A program made the translations under genes and the position numbers. Below are positions 1 through 9,104 of a stretch of DNA of 64,000 nt, one piece after another; position 1 is the first letter of the stretch, and the number at the start of each line of letters is the position of its first letter. Below the pieces are notes generated by a model. The model was given only the letters and a program-made list of their open reading frames with translations, was not told the origin of the DNA and searched no databases. The stretch is from Putridiphycobacter sp965230485. GTDB taxonomy: Bacteria > Bacteroidota > Bacteroidia > Flavobacteriales_D > Crocinitomicaceae. The stretch spans positions 2,852,001 to 2,916,000 of the forward strand of contig CBDDLA010000001.1 of assembly GCA_965230485.1 (NCBI GenBank), given 5' to 3'.

Positions 1-590
1 CCATGGATTATATTCCAAAAGATATTTTTACAATCGCAGATGCCAAACGAGGAGATATCGGCAATACTTCTCATTATTATGCTAAAACATTTTTCGAATA
101 CTTAAACTTTGATGCGGTTACGGTTGCACCTTATATGGGAATCGATAGTGTGATGCCTTTCCTTGAGTATAAGAATAAATGGGTAATTTTATTGGCATTA
201 ACCTCTAATAAAGGGGCACTTGACTTTCAGTTTTCAACTGATATAAATGGAGAAAAGCTATTTGAAAAGGTAATAAAAAAATCTTCTGAATGGGGAACTC
301 CGGAGCAGTTAATGTATGTTGTTGGTGCGACAAGAAAAGAATCTATCCAACAGGTCAGGGCTGTATCTCCGGATTACTTTTTCTTAGTTCCAGGAGTAGG
401 TGCACAAGGGGGTTCTATATCTGATGTTGCAAATTATGGTTGGAACAATGATTGTGGCTTATTAGTCAACTCATCAAGAGGCATTATATATGCTGGTAAT
501 GGTCAAAACTTTCAACTAGAAGCTGGAAAAGCTGCACAATCAATTCAAATTAAAATGGCTTCAATTTTAAAAGACAAGCGTTTTATTTAA
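1..590 (+). CDS. pyrF: Orotidine 5'-phosphate decarboxylase (C-terminal part, cut by window edge)
   Basis: Catalyses the last step of UMP synthesis, decarboxylation of OMP, in the cytosol. The visible 195 residues begin just before the catalytic motif DAKRGDIGNTS with its lysine, followed by VAPYMGIDS, VGATRKES and the phosphate-binding end NSSRGIIYAG, which are the hallmarks of the long (type 2, about 270 residue) PyrF. Roughly the first 70 residues lie left of the window, so the methionine at base 3 is internal and not the start. The stop codon overlaps the next start by one base (TAATG), suggesting co-transcription. Identification is firm; only the 5' end is missing. Confidence 0.95.
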   Translation, partial: MDYIPKDIFTIADAKRGDIGNTSHYYAKTFFEYLNFDAVTVAPYMGIDSVMPFLEYKNKWVILLALTSNKGALDFQFSTDINGEKLFEKVIKKSSEWGTPEQLMYVVGATRKESIQQVRAVSPDYFFLVPGVGAQGGSISDVANYGWNNDCGLLVNSSRGIIYAGNGQNFQLEAGKAAQSIQIKMASILKDKRFI

Positions 591-964
591 TGGAAAATTT
601 GCCTAACAAAAGTGAAAGTCGCTATAAAAGGCATTTCGAAGAGGTAAAGGCTTATCGTAAATCAAGAAAGATATATTGGACACGTTTTCTAATGCAACTC
701 ATAAGCGGAGTCTGTCTATTAATTGTATTGTCAAATATGATGAGCAAAGTATCAGCTGTATTCTTTTATCTTGCGGTCTTCTTTTTTGGACTGAGTATTT
801 GGGTAAAAACTAAACCTAATTTAGCCATTTGGGCAGCAATTATAGGGTTTGTAATAATGATTGTGTGGTTAGGCATTGAAAGAGATTTGCCAATTTTAAA
901 TGGATTTTGGTGGAAAATCACTATATTGATTCTGTTTATCAGAGGGTTATTGTCAATTGAATAA
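590..964 (+). CDS. Small four-helix membrane protein of unknown function
   Basis: A 124-residue protein whose first 28 residues are charged and presumably cytosolic, followed by about four hydrophobic segments (roughly residues 30-50, 55-73, 78-96 and 103-122). I do not recognise a named family or any catalytic motif. The ATG shares its A with the stop codon of pyrF, so translational coupling is likely, but nothing links it to pyrimidine synthesis beyond that. The start is well supported by the one-base overlap; no other start lies between it and the hydrophobic part. Confidence 0.7.
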   Translation: MENLPNKSESRYKRHFEEVKAYRKSRKIYWTRFLMQLISGVCLLIVLSNMMSKVSAVFFYLAVFFFGLSIWVKTKPNLAIWAAIIGFVIMIVWLGIERDLPILNGFWWKITILILFIRGLLSIE

Positions 965-1015
965 GTGAGAAGGTAAATTCATGGTGATGACGGCCTAGAA
1001 TTTTTTGACTAGATA

Positions 1016-2278
1016 ATGATGCAGGAAGAATACCTTCACTATTTATTTAAACATCAATTTTTCTCGAATACTTTTACCTCGGTAAAAGGTGAAAGTATAG
1101 AAATTATAAATCGCGGACAGCATAATCACAATGCTGGACCCGATTTTTTGGAAGGAAAAATAACATATGATAATAAGGTATGGGCTGGTCATATAGAATT
1201 TCATGTTAAATCTTCTGACTGGCTGAAACATGGACATCAAAATGATGTTAACTACAATAATGTGATTGTCCACTTCGTTTATGAATATGATCGACCTATT
1301 TTTATTGATGGTTACGAAGTTCCTACTATTGAACTTAAAAACCTTATTGATAGAGCGCATTATAACCACTACTTGAAGTTTAAAAATTCCAAAGATTGGA
1401 TAGCTTGTTCGGCTCAAATTCATTTAGTTAATGATTTCACGATATTTCAACAGAAGGAAAAAGCGTTAATAAATAGACTGATAAGAAAATCAGATATTAT
1501 ATTGCAAGATATAAAGCGTTTTAAAGGTAATCAGCACAAAGCATTTTGGATAGCGCTTGGAAAAGTTTTCGGTGGAAAAGTAAATGCTGAAGCATTTGCA
1601 AGCCTTGTTTTTAAAATTGAAGCACATCATTTAGCTCATCTAAATTATGATCTAAAAGAACTAGAGGCCTATTGTTTTGGTATAGCGGGATTTTTAAATA
1701 ATCCTTTGGTAGTAGATGATTACTTTGATGAGTTGAGAGAAAAGTTTTGGTATCAACAAAAATTGTTTGATATGGAGTCACTCAATGAGAAAATATGGAA
1801 ATTCTCACGTATGCGTCCAGGTAATTTTCCGACTATCAGGATAGCTCAATTTGCATCACTACTTGCAAAAACTAAATTTAATTATGTGGCACTCAAACCA
1901 AATGCCTTAAAATTATTAACACTTGATTTAAGCAGGTATTGGCAGCAACATTATCATTTTGGCAAAAAATCGACAAGAATGAATTCTGGTTTAACATTAA
2001 CTTTTAAGAGCTTAATAACGATTAATGCCCTTTTACCATTTTTATTTGCTGTAGGACTAATAAATGATCAAGCTGAGCTAAAAGAGAGTGCCATTGACGC
2101 CCTGTCAGATATTAAATCTGAATCTAATTCTATTATTAAACATTGGAGAGAACTTGACATATCCAGTAAAACAGCGTTCGACTCTCAAGCCCTGATTGAA
2201 CAAAAAAACGAATTTTGTGATAAATCTATGTGCCTAAATTGTAAAATAGGACTGTTTTTATTGAATTTTAAAAAGTGA
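1016..2278 (+). CDS. DUF2851 family protein
   Basis: A 420-residue soluble protein. The N-terminal half carries the family signature: a QHNHNAGPDFLEGKI stretch near residue 40, then WAGHIEFHVKSSDW and NVIVHFVYEYDRP, which resemble a nuclease-like core rich in His, Asp and Glu; the C-terminal tail has a CDKSMCLNCKIG cysteine cluster. DUF2851 is widespread in Bacteroidota and has no established biochemical role; the HNAGPDF/HIEFHVKSSDW pattern makes a metal-dependent nuclease fold plausible, which is inference. Two adjacent ATGs (1016 and 1019) are possible starts. It is separated by about 50 bases from the upstream gene. Confidence 0.85.
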   Translation: MMQEEYLHYLFKHQFFSNTFTSVKGESIEIINRGQHNHNAGPDFLEGKITYDNKVWAGHIEFHVKSSDWLKHGHQNDVNYNNVIVHFVYEYDRPIFIDGYEVPTIELKNLIDRAHYNHYLKFKNSKDWIACSAQIHLVNDFTIFQQKEKALINRLIRKSDIILQDIKRFKGNQHKAFWIALGKVFGGKVNAEAFASLVFKIEAHHLAHLNYDLKELEAYCFGIAGFLNNPLVVDDYFDELREKFWYQQKLFDMESLNEKIWKFSRMRPGNFPTIRIAQFASLLAKTKFNYVALKPNALKLLTLDLSRYWQQHYHFGKKSTRMNSGLTLTFKSLITINALLPFLFAVGLINDQAELKESAIDALSDIKSESNSIIKHWRELDISSKTAFDSQALIEQKNEFCDKSMCLNCKIGLFLLNFKK

Positions 2279-2351
2279 TGAATAACGATATTTCAGCTCA
2301 AACTCATTTAAATTAATCGTATATTAGCATTATTGAATTTCAACATAATTT

Positions 2352-2588
2352 GTGAAGAGAACCATACAAAAAATTGCTTTCTTTTTTGAACTTCGCTCCT
2401 TTGGTGTAAGCACATGGTTTGCTAAGAAGTTTGGTGTAAAAGTATCAAAAGTTCGATTGTTTTTTATTTACGCCTCCTTTATTGGTCTTGGATCTCCATT
2501 GATTCTATATTTGATAATGGCAATTGTACTCGAACACAAACATATTTTTAAATTTCAACGGAAACCTAAAACCATTTGGGAATTATAA
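2352..2588 (+). CDS. PspC domain protein
   Basis: A 78-residue protein with the PspC layout: a short basic N-terminus, the conserved FGVSTWFAKKFGVKVSKVR segment and one hydrophobic helix (FFIYASFIGLGSPLILYLIMAI). PspC domains are membrane-associated and in proteobacteria belong to the phage-shock response; in Bacteroidota short stand-alone forms are common and their role is not established. Translation starts at GTG 2352; no ATG is available upstream in frame. The stop codon overlaps the ATG of the following channel gene by one base, so the two are probably translated from one mRNA. Confidence 0.8.
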   Translation: MKRTIQKIAFFFELRSFGVSTWFAKKFGVKVSKVRLFFIYASFIGLGSPLILYLIMAIVLEHKHIFKFQRKPKTIWEL

Positions 2589-3601
2589 TGAAAAGGCATT
2601 TTTATTTTTTTAAAAGACTTTATTACGCCCTTGCACTTATTTTAATAATTGTTCTTATTGGTACTTTTGGGTATGTTATAGTTGAAGGTTGGAGCTTGTT
2701 TGATAGTTTCTACATGACAATAATAACTGTAACAACTGTTGGGTTCAATGAAGTGAATGCATTATCAGATACTGGGAAACTATTTACTTCCTTTCTGATT
2801 ATAACTAGTTTCGGTACATTTGCCTATGCTATCTCTGCTGTTACGACTTATATTGTAGGAGGAGACTATGTTAAATATTATAAAGAATATAAAATGATGA
2901 AAAATCTAGACAAATTAAGTGACCATACAATAGTTTGTGGATTTGGTAGAGTTGGTAGTCAGGCGGCTCACGATTTGAGATTTTATAAAAAGGAGTTCTT
3001 GGTAGTAGAGCGGTTAACAGAAATTTCTGAAGAAAAACACCCTGAAACAATTTTTGTAAATGGAGATGCAACGGACGATCAAATTTTATTGAAGGCTGGT
3101 GTAAAGCATGCTTCAGCTTTAATTACTGCGCTTCCAAAAGATGCTGATAACTTATTCGTTGTATTGTCTGCCAGAGAATTAAATCCTAAACTCAAAATAA
3201 TTTCGAGGGCATCAAGCTATTCCACAATGCGGAAATTAAGAATTGCGGGAGCTGATAATGTTATAATGCCTGATACTGTTGGTGGAGCTCATATGGCTTC
3301 TTTAGTTGTGACTCCTGATGTTATGGAGTTTTTAGACTTGATAAAAGTATCAGGCAAAGCAGCTATGAATTTGGAAGAAATCGATTTCAAAGAATTACCA
3401 GAAGATTTAAAGTTTTGTACAATTTCAACATTGACAGAACGTGCCCAAACCGGATGCAATGTCATTGGGTATAAGTCTGCAGACGGAGATTATATCATTA
3501 ATCCAGATGAAAATACCAAGGTAGGTCCTGGTTCCAAGTTGTTTGTTTTAGGGAACCCTTCTCAAATAAAGTCGCTTAACAACTTATTCGGAATAAAGTA
3601 A
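2588..3601 (+). CDS. Two-TM potassium channel with RCK (TrkA-N/TrkA-C) domains
   Basis: A 337-residue inner-membrane ion channel: two transmembrane helices (about residues 8-28 and 65-85) flank a pore loop with the filter-like motif TTVGFNE, then a cytosolic RCK_N Rossmann domain starting at VCGFGRVGSQ (GxGxxG, NAD/ligand binding) and a TrkA-C domain over the last 80 residues. The filter departs from canonical TVGYGD at the third and fourth glycine-region positions, as in several bacterial Kch-like proteins, so ion selectivity should not be assumed. A TTG at 2576 would add four residues, but the ATG at 2588, which overlaps the PspC stop as TAATG, is the better start. Typical two-TM RCK channel length. 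Confidence 0.9.
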   Translation: MKRHFYFFKRLYYALALILIIVLIGTFGYVIVEGWSLFDSFYMTIITVTTVGFNEVNALSDTGKLFTSFLIITSFGTFAYAISAVTTYIVGGDYVKYYKEYKMMKNLDKLSDHTIVCGFGRVGSQAAHDLRFYKKEFLVVERLTEISEEKHPETIFVNGDATDDQILLKAGVKHASALITALPKDADNLFVVLSARELNPKLKIISRASSYSTMRKLRIAGADNVIMPDTVGGAHMASLVVTPDVMEFLDLIKVSGKAAMNLEEIDFKELPEDLKFCTISTLTERAQTGCNVIGYKSADGDYIINPDENTKVGPGSKLFVLGNPSQIKSLNNLFGIK

Positions 3602-3607
3602 TACCAT

Positions 3608-4495
3608 ATGAAAATCCTAATTACTGGAGCCAATGGTCTTTTGGGGCAAAAAATTGTTAAGCAATGTTTGTCAAAAAAAATAAGTCTTTTAGCTACTTCA
3701 AAAGGTGTTAATAGAAACCCTAACTGTCCTGAATATAATTATCAATCTCTTGACATTACGAATTATATTGAAATTGACTTATTGTTAAAAAAAGAACAAC
3801 CAACGCATATAATAAACACGGCTGCCATTACAAATGTTGATTTTTGCGAATCGAACCAAGAATTATGTCAATCGGTAAATGTTGATGCGGTGGGTCATCT
3901 AATAGAATTATCGGCTATTCATAATTGTCACTTAACACATCTTTCGACTGATTTTGTTTTTGACGGCGAAAATGGGCCATATAGTGAAGAAGATGCTGTA
4001 AACCCTTTAAGTGTCTATGCAAAATCCAAAGTGAACTCTGAGAAATTATTACTTAAATCGCAATACACAAATTGGAGTATTTTAAGAACAATTATTGTGT
4101 TTGGCGAAGGTGAGAATTTAAGCAGATCTAATATTGTGCTTTGGGCCAAATCTGCCCTTGAAAAAGGCGATCCTCTGACAATTGTGGATGATCAATTCAG
4201 GGCTCCAACATGGGCTGATGATTTGGCATGGGCTTGTTTGCAAAGTGCAAAGCAAAACGCAATGGGAATTTATCATATTTCTGGGCCTGAAACTTTTTCT
4301 ATTTTCGAATTAGTCAAAAGAGTTGCAAAGTTTTTCAATTTAGATTTTACTAATGTATCTCCTATAGAATCAAATACGCTTAACCAGGCAGCAAAAAGAC
4401 CTCCGAAAACGGGGTTCAATATCGATAAGGCAAAGAATGATTTAGGTTATAATCCTAAGAAGTTCGAAGAAGCTCTGGCCTGTCTGAAAAATTAG
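3608..4495 (+). CDS. RmlD-like NAD(P)-dependent sugar-nucleotide reductase (extended SDR)
   Basis: A 295-residue cytosolic oxidoreductase. It opens with the nucleotide-binding ITGANGLLGQKIV glycine motif, has HLSTDFVFDGENGPY and the catalytic YAKSK (YxxxK) pair near residue 138, and the RmlD-type central segment LRTIIVFGEG. The family reduces dTDP-4-keto-rhamnose or similar 4-keto sugars. No other rhamnose genes (rmlA, B, C) are nearby, so a role in dTDP-rhamnose synthesis is only one option; related SDR enzymes with the same fold act on other substrates. It follows the channel gene by six bases and ends about 50 bases before the symporter gene. Confidence 0.8.
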   Translation: MKILITGANGLLGQKIVKQCLSKKISLLATSKGVNRNPNCPEYNYQSLDITNYIEIDLLLKKEQPTHIINTAAITNVDFCESNQELCQSVNVDAVGHLIELSAIHNCHLTHLSTDFVFDGENGPYSEEDAVNPLSVYAKSKVNSEKLLLKSQYTNWSILRTIIVFGEGENLSRSNIVLWAKSALEKGDPLTIVDDQFRAPTWADDLAWACLQSAKQNAMGIYHISGPETFSIFELVKRVAKFFNLDFTNVSPIESNTLNQAAKRPPKTGFNIDKAKNDLGYNPKKFEEALACLKN

Positions 4496-4514
4496 GATAG
4501 ACAATTAAAATTTT

Positions 4515-4522
4515 TATATTTG
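4515..4522 (+). promoter_or_regulatory. Candidate promoter -7 box (TATATTTG) for the AGCS symporter gene
   Basis: TATATTTG matches the Bacteroidota sigma-A consensus TAnnTTTG exactly and lies 26 bases upstream of the ATG at 4549. No clear TTTG -33 box is visible about 19 bases further upstream, where the end of the preceding coding region lies, so this is a moderate call. Confidence 0.5.
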
Positions 4523-4548
4523 TTTATCACAGAAAAATCATCAATATT

Positions 4549-6498
4549 ATGCTAAAAAAACTTTCGCTCACACTATTTGGTCTATTGCCATTTCTTTTAT
4601 CAGCTCAAGAAAAAGGGCTTGACCAAAAAATAGATGAAACGTTTGGAAAAGCAACAAAATGGTTTGTTGATTTGATTTTCTATGAAATTCCATTTTCTAA
4701 TAATCTTAATGTGCCGTGGGTTCTAATCGTACTTATTTTTGGGGCATTATTTTTCACCTTTTATTTTAAGTTTATCAATATTAGAGGGTTTAAAACATCA
4801 GTCAATATCGTTAGAGGAAAGTATGATAAATTTGATCACCATGAATCTCTTGAAATGGCTGGAGACCCAACTCCTGGGGGAGATGCTATAGAAACCATTG
4901 CTGTTGAAGGGCATCATGGTGAGGTGTCCCATTTTCAAGCTTTAACTGCTGCATTGTCAGCAACGGTTGGTTTAGGTAATATTGCAGGTGTTGCAGTAGC
5001 CATATCCATTGGAGGACCAGGCGCAACATTTTGGATGATTATAGCAGGTCTAATTGGTATGGCATCAAAATTTGTAGAGTGTACATTAGGGGTTAAGTAT
5101 CGAGAAATTGATGAAGATGGTAAAGTTTTTGGAGGACCAATGTACTACCTTAAAAAAGGATTAAAAGCTAAGAAAATGGCAAAACTAGGTCAGGTTTTAG
5201 CAATTATTTTTGCAATTATGTGTATAGGTGGGTCATTCGGCGGAGGAAATATGTTCCAATCCAATCAAGCATTTGCTATGTTAGAGTATCGCATGCAATC
5301 TGATGTTGCAGAAGTGAGTAATTTAAATGACCTTATCGGGGAAAAAGTAAAGTATAATTTTTTTGAAAGTGAAGAACGAGTTATAACTGCTGTATCAAAA
5401 GATTCAATATTCTATTCAGTTGAAGCAGAAAGTATTTCGAAAGCGACAAAAGAATTCCTTAAGGATTCAATGCTAGTAGTTTCCAGTGGTATTGGAATTG
5501 ATCAAAAAGCTGACCTGTCAAGTTTTATCGGTGAAACAATTGTTGCCGCTATTCCTAAAACAATCGACACAAAAGTAAATGCTGCTGATGCAGATGAGAT
5601 AAGACTCGAAATGGATGGGAGTGAGATGTTAGTTTCTACATCAGATTTTACTGAAAATGCAGTACTAAATCCGCTTTATGGAAACGGATGGGTTTTTGGA
5701 TTAATTATGGCAGTTTTTGTTGGTATAGTGATTATTGGCGGGATAAAAAAAATAGCAAAAGTGACGGATAAAATTGTGCCATTTATGGTAGTCATATATG
5801 TTGTTGCCTCCTTAGTTATTTTAGGGATGCATTTTTCAGAGATACCTAGTGCGTTTGGAGAGATCTTTTCAGGAGCGTTCACTGGCTATGGAATAGTTGG
5901 TGGAACAATTGGTGTTTTGATTCAAGGATTTAGAAGAGCTGCGTTTTCAAATGAGGCTGGTATTGGATCTGCGTCCATTGCTCATTCTGCAGTAAAAACC
6001 AAATATGCAGCCAGTGAAGGGTTAGTGGCTCTGCTCGAGCCATTTATAGATACCGTATTGGTTTGTACTATGACTGCATTGGTACTGATTATATCCAATG
6101 GAGATGGTGAAATAATGACTTACGGTCAAAAAGTAACAGAAGGTGTACAGGTAACTTCAAAAGCTTTTGAGTCCAATATTTTTTGGTTTCCTTGGGTTTT
6201 AACGGTAGCGGTTGTTTTATTTGCATTTTCAACAATGATATCATGGTCTTATTATGGTTATCAGGCCTGGTCTTTTTTGTTTGGAAGAGGTAAAAATATT
6301 GAGTATGCTTACAAGCTATTGTTTTGCTTATTTGTCATAGTTGGTGCCGCTTCTCAATTGCAATCCGTTATCGATTTTTCAGATGCCATGATTTTTGCTA
6401 TGCTGGTTCCAAATATGGTCGGATTATTTTTATTAGCTCCAAAAGTCCGTGAAGAATTAGCCAAATTTATGGATAAAGTGAGAAGTCTAAAGGTATAG
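4549..6498 (+). CDS. Alanine/glycine:cation symporter (AGCS) family protein with large insertions
   Basis: An inner-membrane secondary transporter expected to import alanine or glycine with Na+ or H+. The AGCS signature is clear: HFQALTAALSATVGLGNIAG near residues 128-147, GGPGATFWM, GGPMYYLKKGL, GIKKIAKVTDKIVPFM and the late motif RRAAFSNEAGIGSASIAHSA. It is 649 residues against about 450-500 in the usual family, owing to a segment of roughly 130 polar residues between the helix ending near residue 240 and the helix starting near 380, plus a shorter His-rich insertion near residues 93-122. A hydrophobic N-terminal stretch of 20 residues ending in SAQ looks like a signal sequence. The next gene starts two bases after the stop. 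Confidence 0.9.
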   Translation: MLKKLSLTLFGLLPFLLSAQEKGLDQKIDETFGKATKWFVDLIFYEIPFSNNLNVPWVLIVLIFGALFFTFYFKFINIRGFKTSVNIVRGKYDKFDHHESLEMAGDPTPGGDAIETIAVEGHHGEVSHFQALTAALSATVGLGNIAGVAVAISIGGPGATFWMIIAGLIGMASKFVECTLGVKYREIDEDGKVFGGPMYYLKKGLKAKKMAKLGQVLAIIFAIMCIGGSFGGGNMFQSNQAFAMLEYRMQSDVAEVSNLNDLIGEKVKYNFFESEERVITAVSKDSIFYSVEAESISKATKEFLKDSMLVVSSGIGIDQKADLSSFIGETIVAAIPKTIDTKVNAADADEIRLEMDGSEMLVSTSDFTENAVLNPLYGNGWVFGLIMAVFVGIVIIGGIKKIAKVTDKIVPFMVVIYVVASLVILGMHFSEIPSAFGEIFSGAFTGYGIVGGTIGVLIQGFRRAAFSNEAGIGSASIAHSAVKTKYAASEGLVALLEPFIDTVLVCTMTALVLIISNGDGEIMTYGQKVTEGVQVTSKAFESNIFWFPWVLTVAVVLFAFSTMISWSYYGYQAWSFLFGRGKNIEYAYKLLFCLFVIVGAASQLQSVIDFSDAMIFAMLVPNMVGLFLLAPKVREELAKFMDKVRSLKV

Positions 6499-6500
6499 TC

Positions 6501-7343
6501 TTGAAAAGGAGGTTTAATTTTAGCAAAGCTGAAAAGGTCGGAGCTGCTGTATTGAGCCTAATAATTGTTGTATTACTTGTGCTTTTGAATAGACCTCATC
6601 AAGCCACATTTATAGATGTATTTGTTTCAGATACCACGAGTTTAGATTACATCCATTCTGATGGAAATTATAGAAAGGATGAACCGGAGAAAAAAGATAG
6701 GAAATTAAAAATTGTATACAAGAAGTTTGACCCAAACCATTATAAAAAGTCAGATTGGGAAAGGATTGGCTTTTCAGAGAAACAAAGCCAAGTTATTCTT
6801 AATTTTAAAAAACAAATTAATGGTTTTAAATCCAAAGAAGATATCAAGAATTGTTACGTCATTAATGCTAGAAAATATAAAGAAATGGAACCGTTTCTGC
6901 AATTCGATAGTGTAATTATAGAAGAAGTTTTGAATAGTGAAAAACCAATTCATACTGTTGAATTGAATGGTGCCGATAAAAGCACATTAGAGACAGTCAA
7001 TGGAATTGGGTCGTTCTATGCTAATAAAATTATTGAATTTAGAAATCAGTTGGGAGGGTACTATAAGATCGATCAGATTAAAGAAGTCTATGGTATGACA
7101 GATGAAAATTTTAAGCGTATCGAAAATCAGATAAAAGTAGATAGTAGTTTGATAAAAAAGATTAATGTCAGCACATCTGACTTCAACCAATTAAAGAATC
7201 ATCCTTATTTAAATTGGAAGCAAAGTCAATTTATAGTGGGTTTGCCCGACAAAAAAATAACAGATAAATTTTGGGATATTTTAATGCTTCAAGAAGCTTT
7301 TACAGAATTTGATATTAAGCGATTGAAGCCTTACCTTGAATAA
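6501..7343 (+). CDS. Membrane-anchored helix-hairpin-helix (ComEA-like) protein
   Basis: A 280-residue protein with a single N-terminal transmembrane helix (about residues 13-31) and two or three helix-hairpin-helix repeats: one around residues 75-120 (WERIGFSEKQSQVILNF...) and a better one around 150-200 (LNGADKSTLETVNGIGSFYANKI). HhH motifs bind the DNA backbone non-specifically, and membrane-anchored ComEA-type proteins take part in DNA uptake; Bacteroidota carry similar proteins of unproven function. The only start near the signal anchor is TTG 6501, two bases after the symporter stop. apt starts immediately after its stop (TAAATG), so it sits in a tight run of genes. Confidence 0.75.
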   Translation: MKRRFNFSKAEKVGAAVLSLIIVVLLVLLNRPHQATFIDVFVSDTTSLDYIHSDGNYRKDEPEKKDRKLKIVYKKFDPNHYKKSDWERIGFSEKQSQVILNFKKQINGFKSKEDIKNCYVINARKYKEMEPFLQFDSVIIEEVLNSEKPIHTVELNGADKSTLETVNGIGSFYANKIIEFRNQLGGYYKIDQIKEVYGMTDENFKRIENQIKVDSSLIKKINVSTSDFNQLKNHPYLNWKQSQFIVGLPDKKITDKFWDILMLQEAFTEFDIKRLKPYLE

Positions 7344-7877
7344 ATGAAAGACACGACAATACTTTTTAAAAAGGCAGTTAGAAATGTACCAGACTTTCCT
7401 AAGACAGGTATTAACTTTAAAGATATTACACCAGTTTTTCAGGATCATAATCTTGTAAATAGAATTGTAAGTGAACTTGCCTTAAAATATAAGGATAAGC
7501 ATATTCAAGGAATCGCTGGTATTGAAAGCAGGGGTTTTTTAATAGGGGTGCCTTTGGCTTTAGCACTAGGTGTCCCATTTATACTCATAAGGAAAAAGGG
7601 TAAATTACCGTATAAAACAGTGTCTTATCAATATGATCTTGAATATGGTTCAGCAGAAATTGAAATGCACATTGATGCTGTTAAACCAAATCAAAATATT
7701 TTGATTCATGATGATTTACTGGCAACAGGGGGTTCTGCTTCGGCTGCTGCAGAATTAATAAAACGTCAAAAAGCCAATGTTGTAGGGTTTGATTTTTTAA
7801 TTGAGTTGACTTTTCTAAATGGAAGAGAACAACTACTAGAATTCTCAGAAAATATTAGTAATTTTGTGCACTATTAA
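7344..7877 (+). CDS. apt: Adenine phosphoribosyltransferase
   Basis: Converts adenine and PRPP to AMP in purine salvage; cytosolic. The 177-residue length is typical. Diagnostic features are the N-terminal VPDFPKTGINFKDITP, the AGIESRGFLIGVPLA segment and the PRPP-binding loop IHDDLLATGGSASAAAEL near residues 120-137. The ATG follows the HhH stop with no spacer. The acyl-CoA dehydrogenase gene begins 13 bases after its stop, completing a compact run that may be transcribed from the promoter before the symporter gene. Confidence 0.95.
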   Translation: MKDTTILFKKAVRNVPDFPKTGINFKDITPVFQDHNLVNRIVSELALKYKDKHIQGIAGIESRGFLIGVPLALALGVPFILIRKKGKLPYKTVSYQYDLEYGSAEIEMHIDAVKPNQNILIHDDLLATGGSASAAAELIKRQKANVVGFDFLIELTFLNGREQLLEFSENISNFVHY

Positions 7878-7890
7878 AAACGACATTCAA

Positions 7891-9030
7891 ATGAACTTCA
7901 GCCACAACGAAAATCAAACCATGATTGCGCAAATGGTGCGCGACTTCGCACAAAAAGAGATTAGACCAAAAATGATGGAGTGGGATGAGGCACAATTTTT
8001 CCCAGTAGAATTATTTAGAAAGTTAGGAAATCTTGGTTTAATGGGAATTCTTGTGCCTACAGAATATGGCGGAAGTGGATTTGGATATGATGAGTACATT
8101 ACTGTGGTTTCAGAAATTTCTCAGGTTTGCGGATCAATTGGCTTATCAGTTGCAGCACATAATTCATTGTGTACAGGTCACATCTTATACCACGCAAATG
8201 AAGCGCAAAAAAAGAAGTATTTGCCTAAATTAGCGACTGGAGAGTGGATTGGTGCATGGGGCTTAACCGAGACAGGTACTGGGTCTGATGCAGGAGGAAT
8301 GAATACAGTAGCGGTTAAGGATGGAGATTATTGGGTGATTAACGGCTCAAAAAACTTTATTACGCATGCTATATCTGGAGATGTTGCAGTTGTAATTGTA
8401 AGGACAGGAGAGAAAGGCGATTCCAGAGGAATGTCGGCGTTTATTATTGAAAAAGGAACACCAGGTTTCACATCTGGAAAGAAGGAGAATAAATTGGGGA
8501 TGAGAGCCTCAGAAACTGCAGAATTAATTTTTAATAATTGTCGTGTTCATAATGATCAGCTTATAGGAAAAGAAGGCGAAGGATTTATCCAGGCTATGCA
8601 AATCCTTGATGGTGGAAGAATATCTATTGGTGCGCTTGGATTAGGTATTGCGCAGGGTGCATATAAAGCAGCCTTGCAATATTCAAAAGAACGCGAGCAA
8701 TTTGGTAAACCAATTTCTGAATTTCAAGCCATTGCTTTCAAGTTAGCCGATATGGCAACTGAGATTGAGGCAGCTGAGTTATTACTTTATCAAGCTGCCG
8801 ATTTAAAAAATCGTCATGAAAAATTAACCAAAGAGTCAGCAATGGCAAAATACTATACCTCTGAAGTGGCGGTTTCTGTTTCTACTGAAGCTGTACAAAT
8901 ATTCGGAGGATATGGTTATACCAAAGATTTTCCAGTTGAGAAATTTTACAGGGATTCTAAGCTTTGCACGATAGGCGAAGGAACTTCAGAAATACAAAAA
9001 TTAGTTATTTCGAGAGAAATTCTTAAATAA
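7891..9030 (+). CDS. Acyl-CoA dehydrogenase
   Basis: An FAD flavoprotein that oxidises acyl-CoA to enoyl-CoA and passes electrons to ETF. The 379-residue product shows both family signatures: GAWGLTETGTGSDAGG near residue 120 and QIFGGYGYTKDFPVEKFYRD near 338, with the catalytic-type glutamate in IGEGTSEIQ. Length and motifs fit the short-chain/butyryl-CoA type, but chain-length preference cannot be read from the sequence. A TTG at 7864 would extend the frame by nine residues into the end of apt; ATG 7891 gives the normal N-terminus MNFSHNENQ and is preferred. Confidence 0.93.
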   Translation: MNFSHNENQTMIAQMVRDFAQKEIRPKMMEWDEAQFFPVELFRKLGNLGLMGILVPTEYGGSGFGYDEYITVVSEISQVCGSIGLSVAAHNSLCTGHILYHANEAQKKKYLPKLATGEWIGAWGLTETGTGSDAGGMNTVAVKDGDYWVINGSKNFITHAISGDVAVVIVRTGEKGDSRGMSAFIIEKGTPGFTSGKKENKLGMRASETAELIFNNCRVHNDQLIGKEGEGFIQAMQILDGGRISIGALGLGIAQGAYKAALQYSKEREQFGKPISEFQAIAFKLADMATEIEAAELLLYQAADLKNRHEKLTKESAMAKYYTSEVAVSVSTEAVQIFGGYGYTKDFPVEKFYRDSKLCTIGEGTSEIQKLVISREILK

Positions 9031-9042
9031 AATTCAAATCCT

Positions 9043-9073
9043 TTTGTTAAAAAGTTTTTTTGTTTTACATTTG
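9043..9073 (+). promoter_or_regulatory. Promoter of rpsU (TTTG -33, TACATTTG -7)
   Basis: TTTG at 9043-9046 and TACATTTG at 9066-9073 are separated by 19 bases, matching the Bacteroidota sigma-A consensus TTTG-N19-TAnnTTTG. The expected transcript begins about 25 bases before the rpsU ATG. This is the best-formed promoter in the window and shows that rpsU is transcribed separately from the acyl-CoA dehydrogenase gene. Confidence 0.85.
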
Positions 9074-9104
9074 CCGTCCAATTTAGAATTTTAAAAATTA
9101 CAAT

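Noticed and set aside
1043..1423. 126-codon minus-strand frame inside the DUF2851 gene
   Set aside because: The plus-strand frame has clear family motifs; the reverse frame has none.
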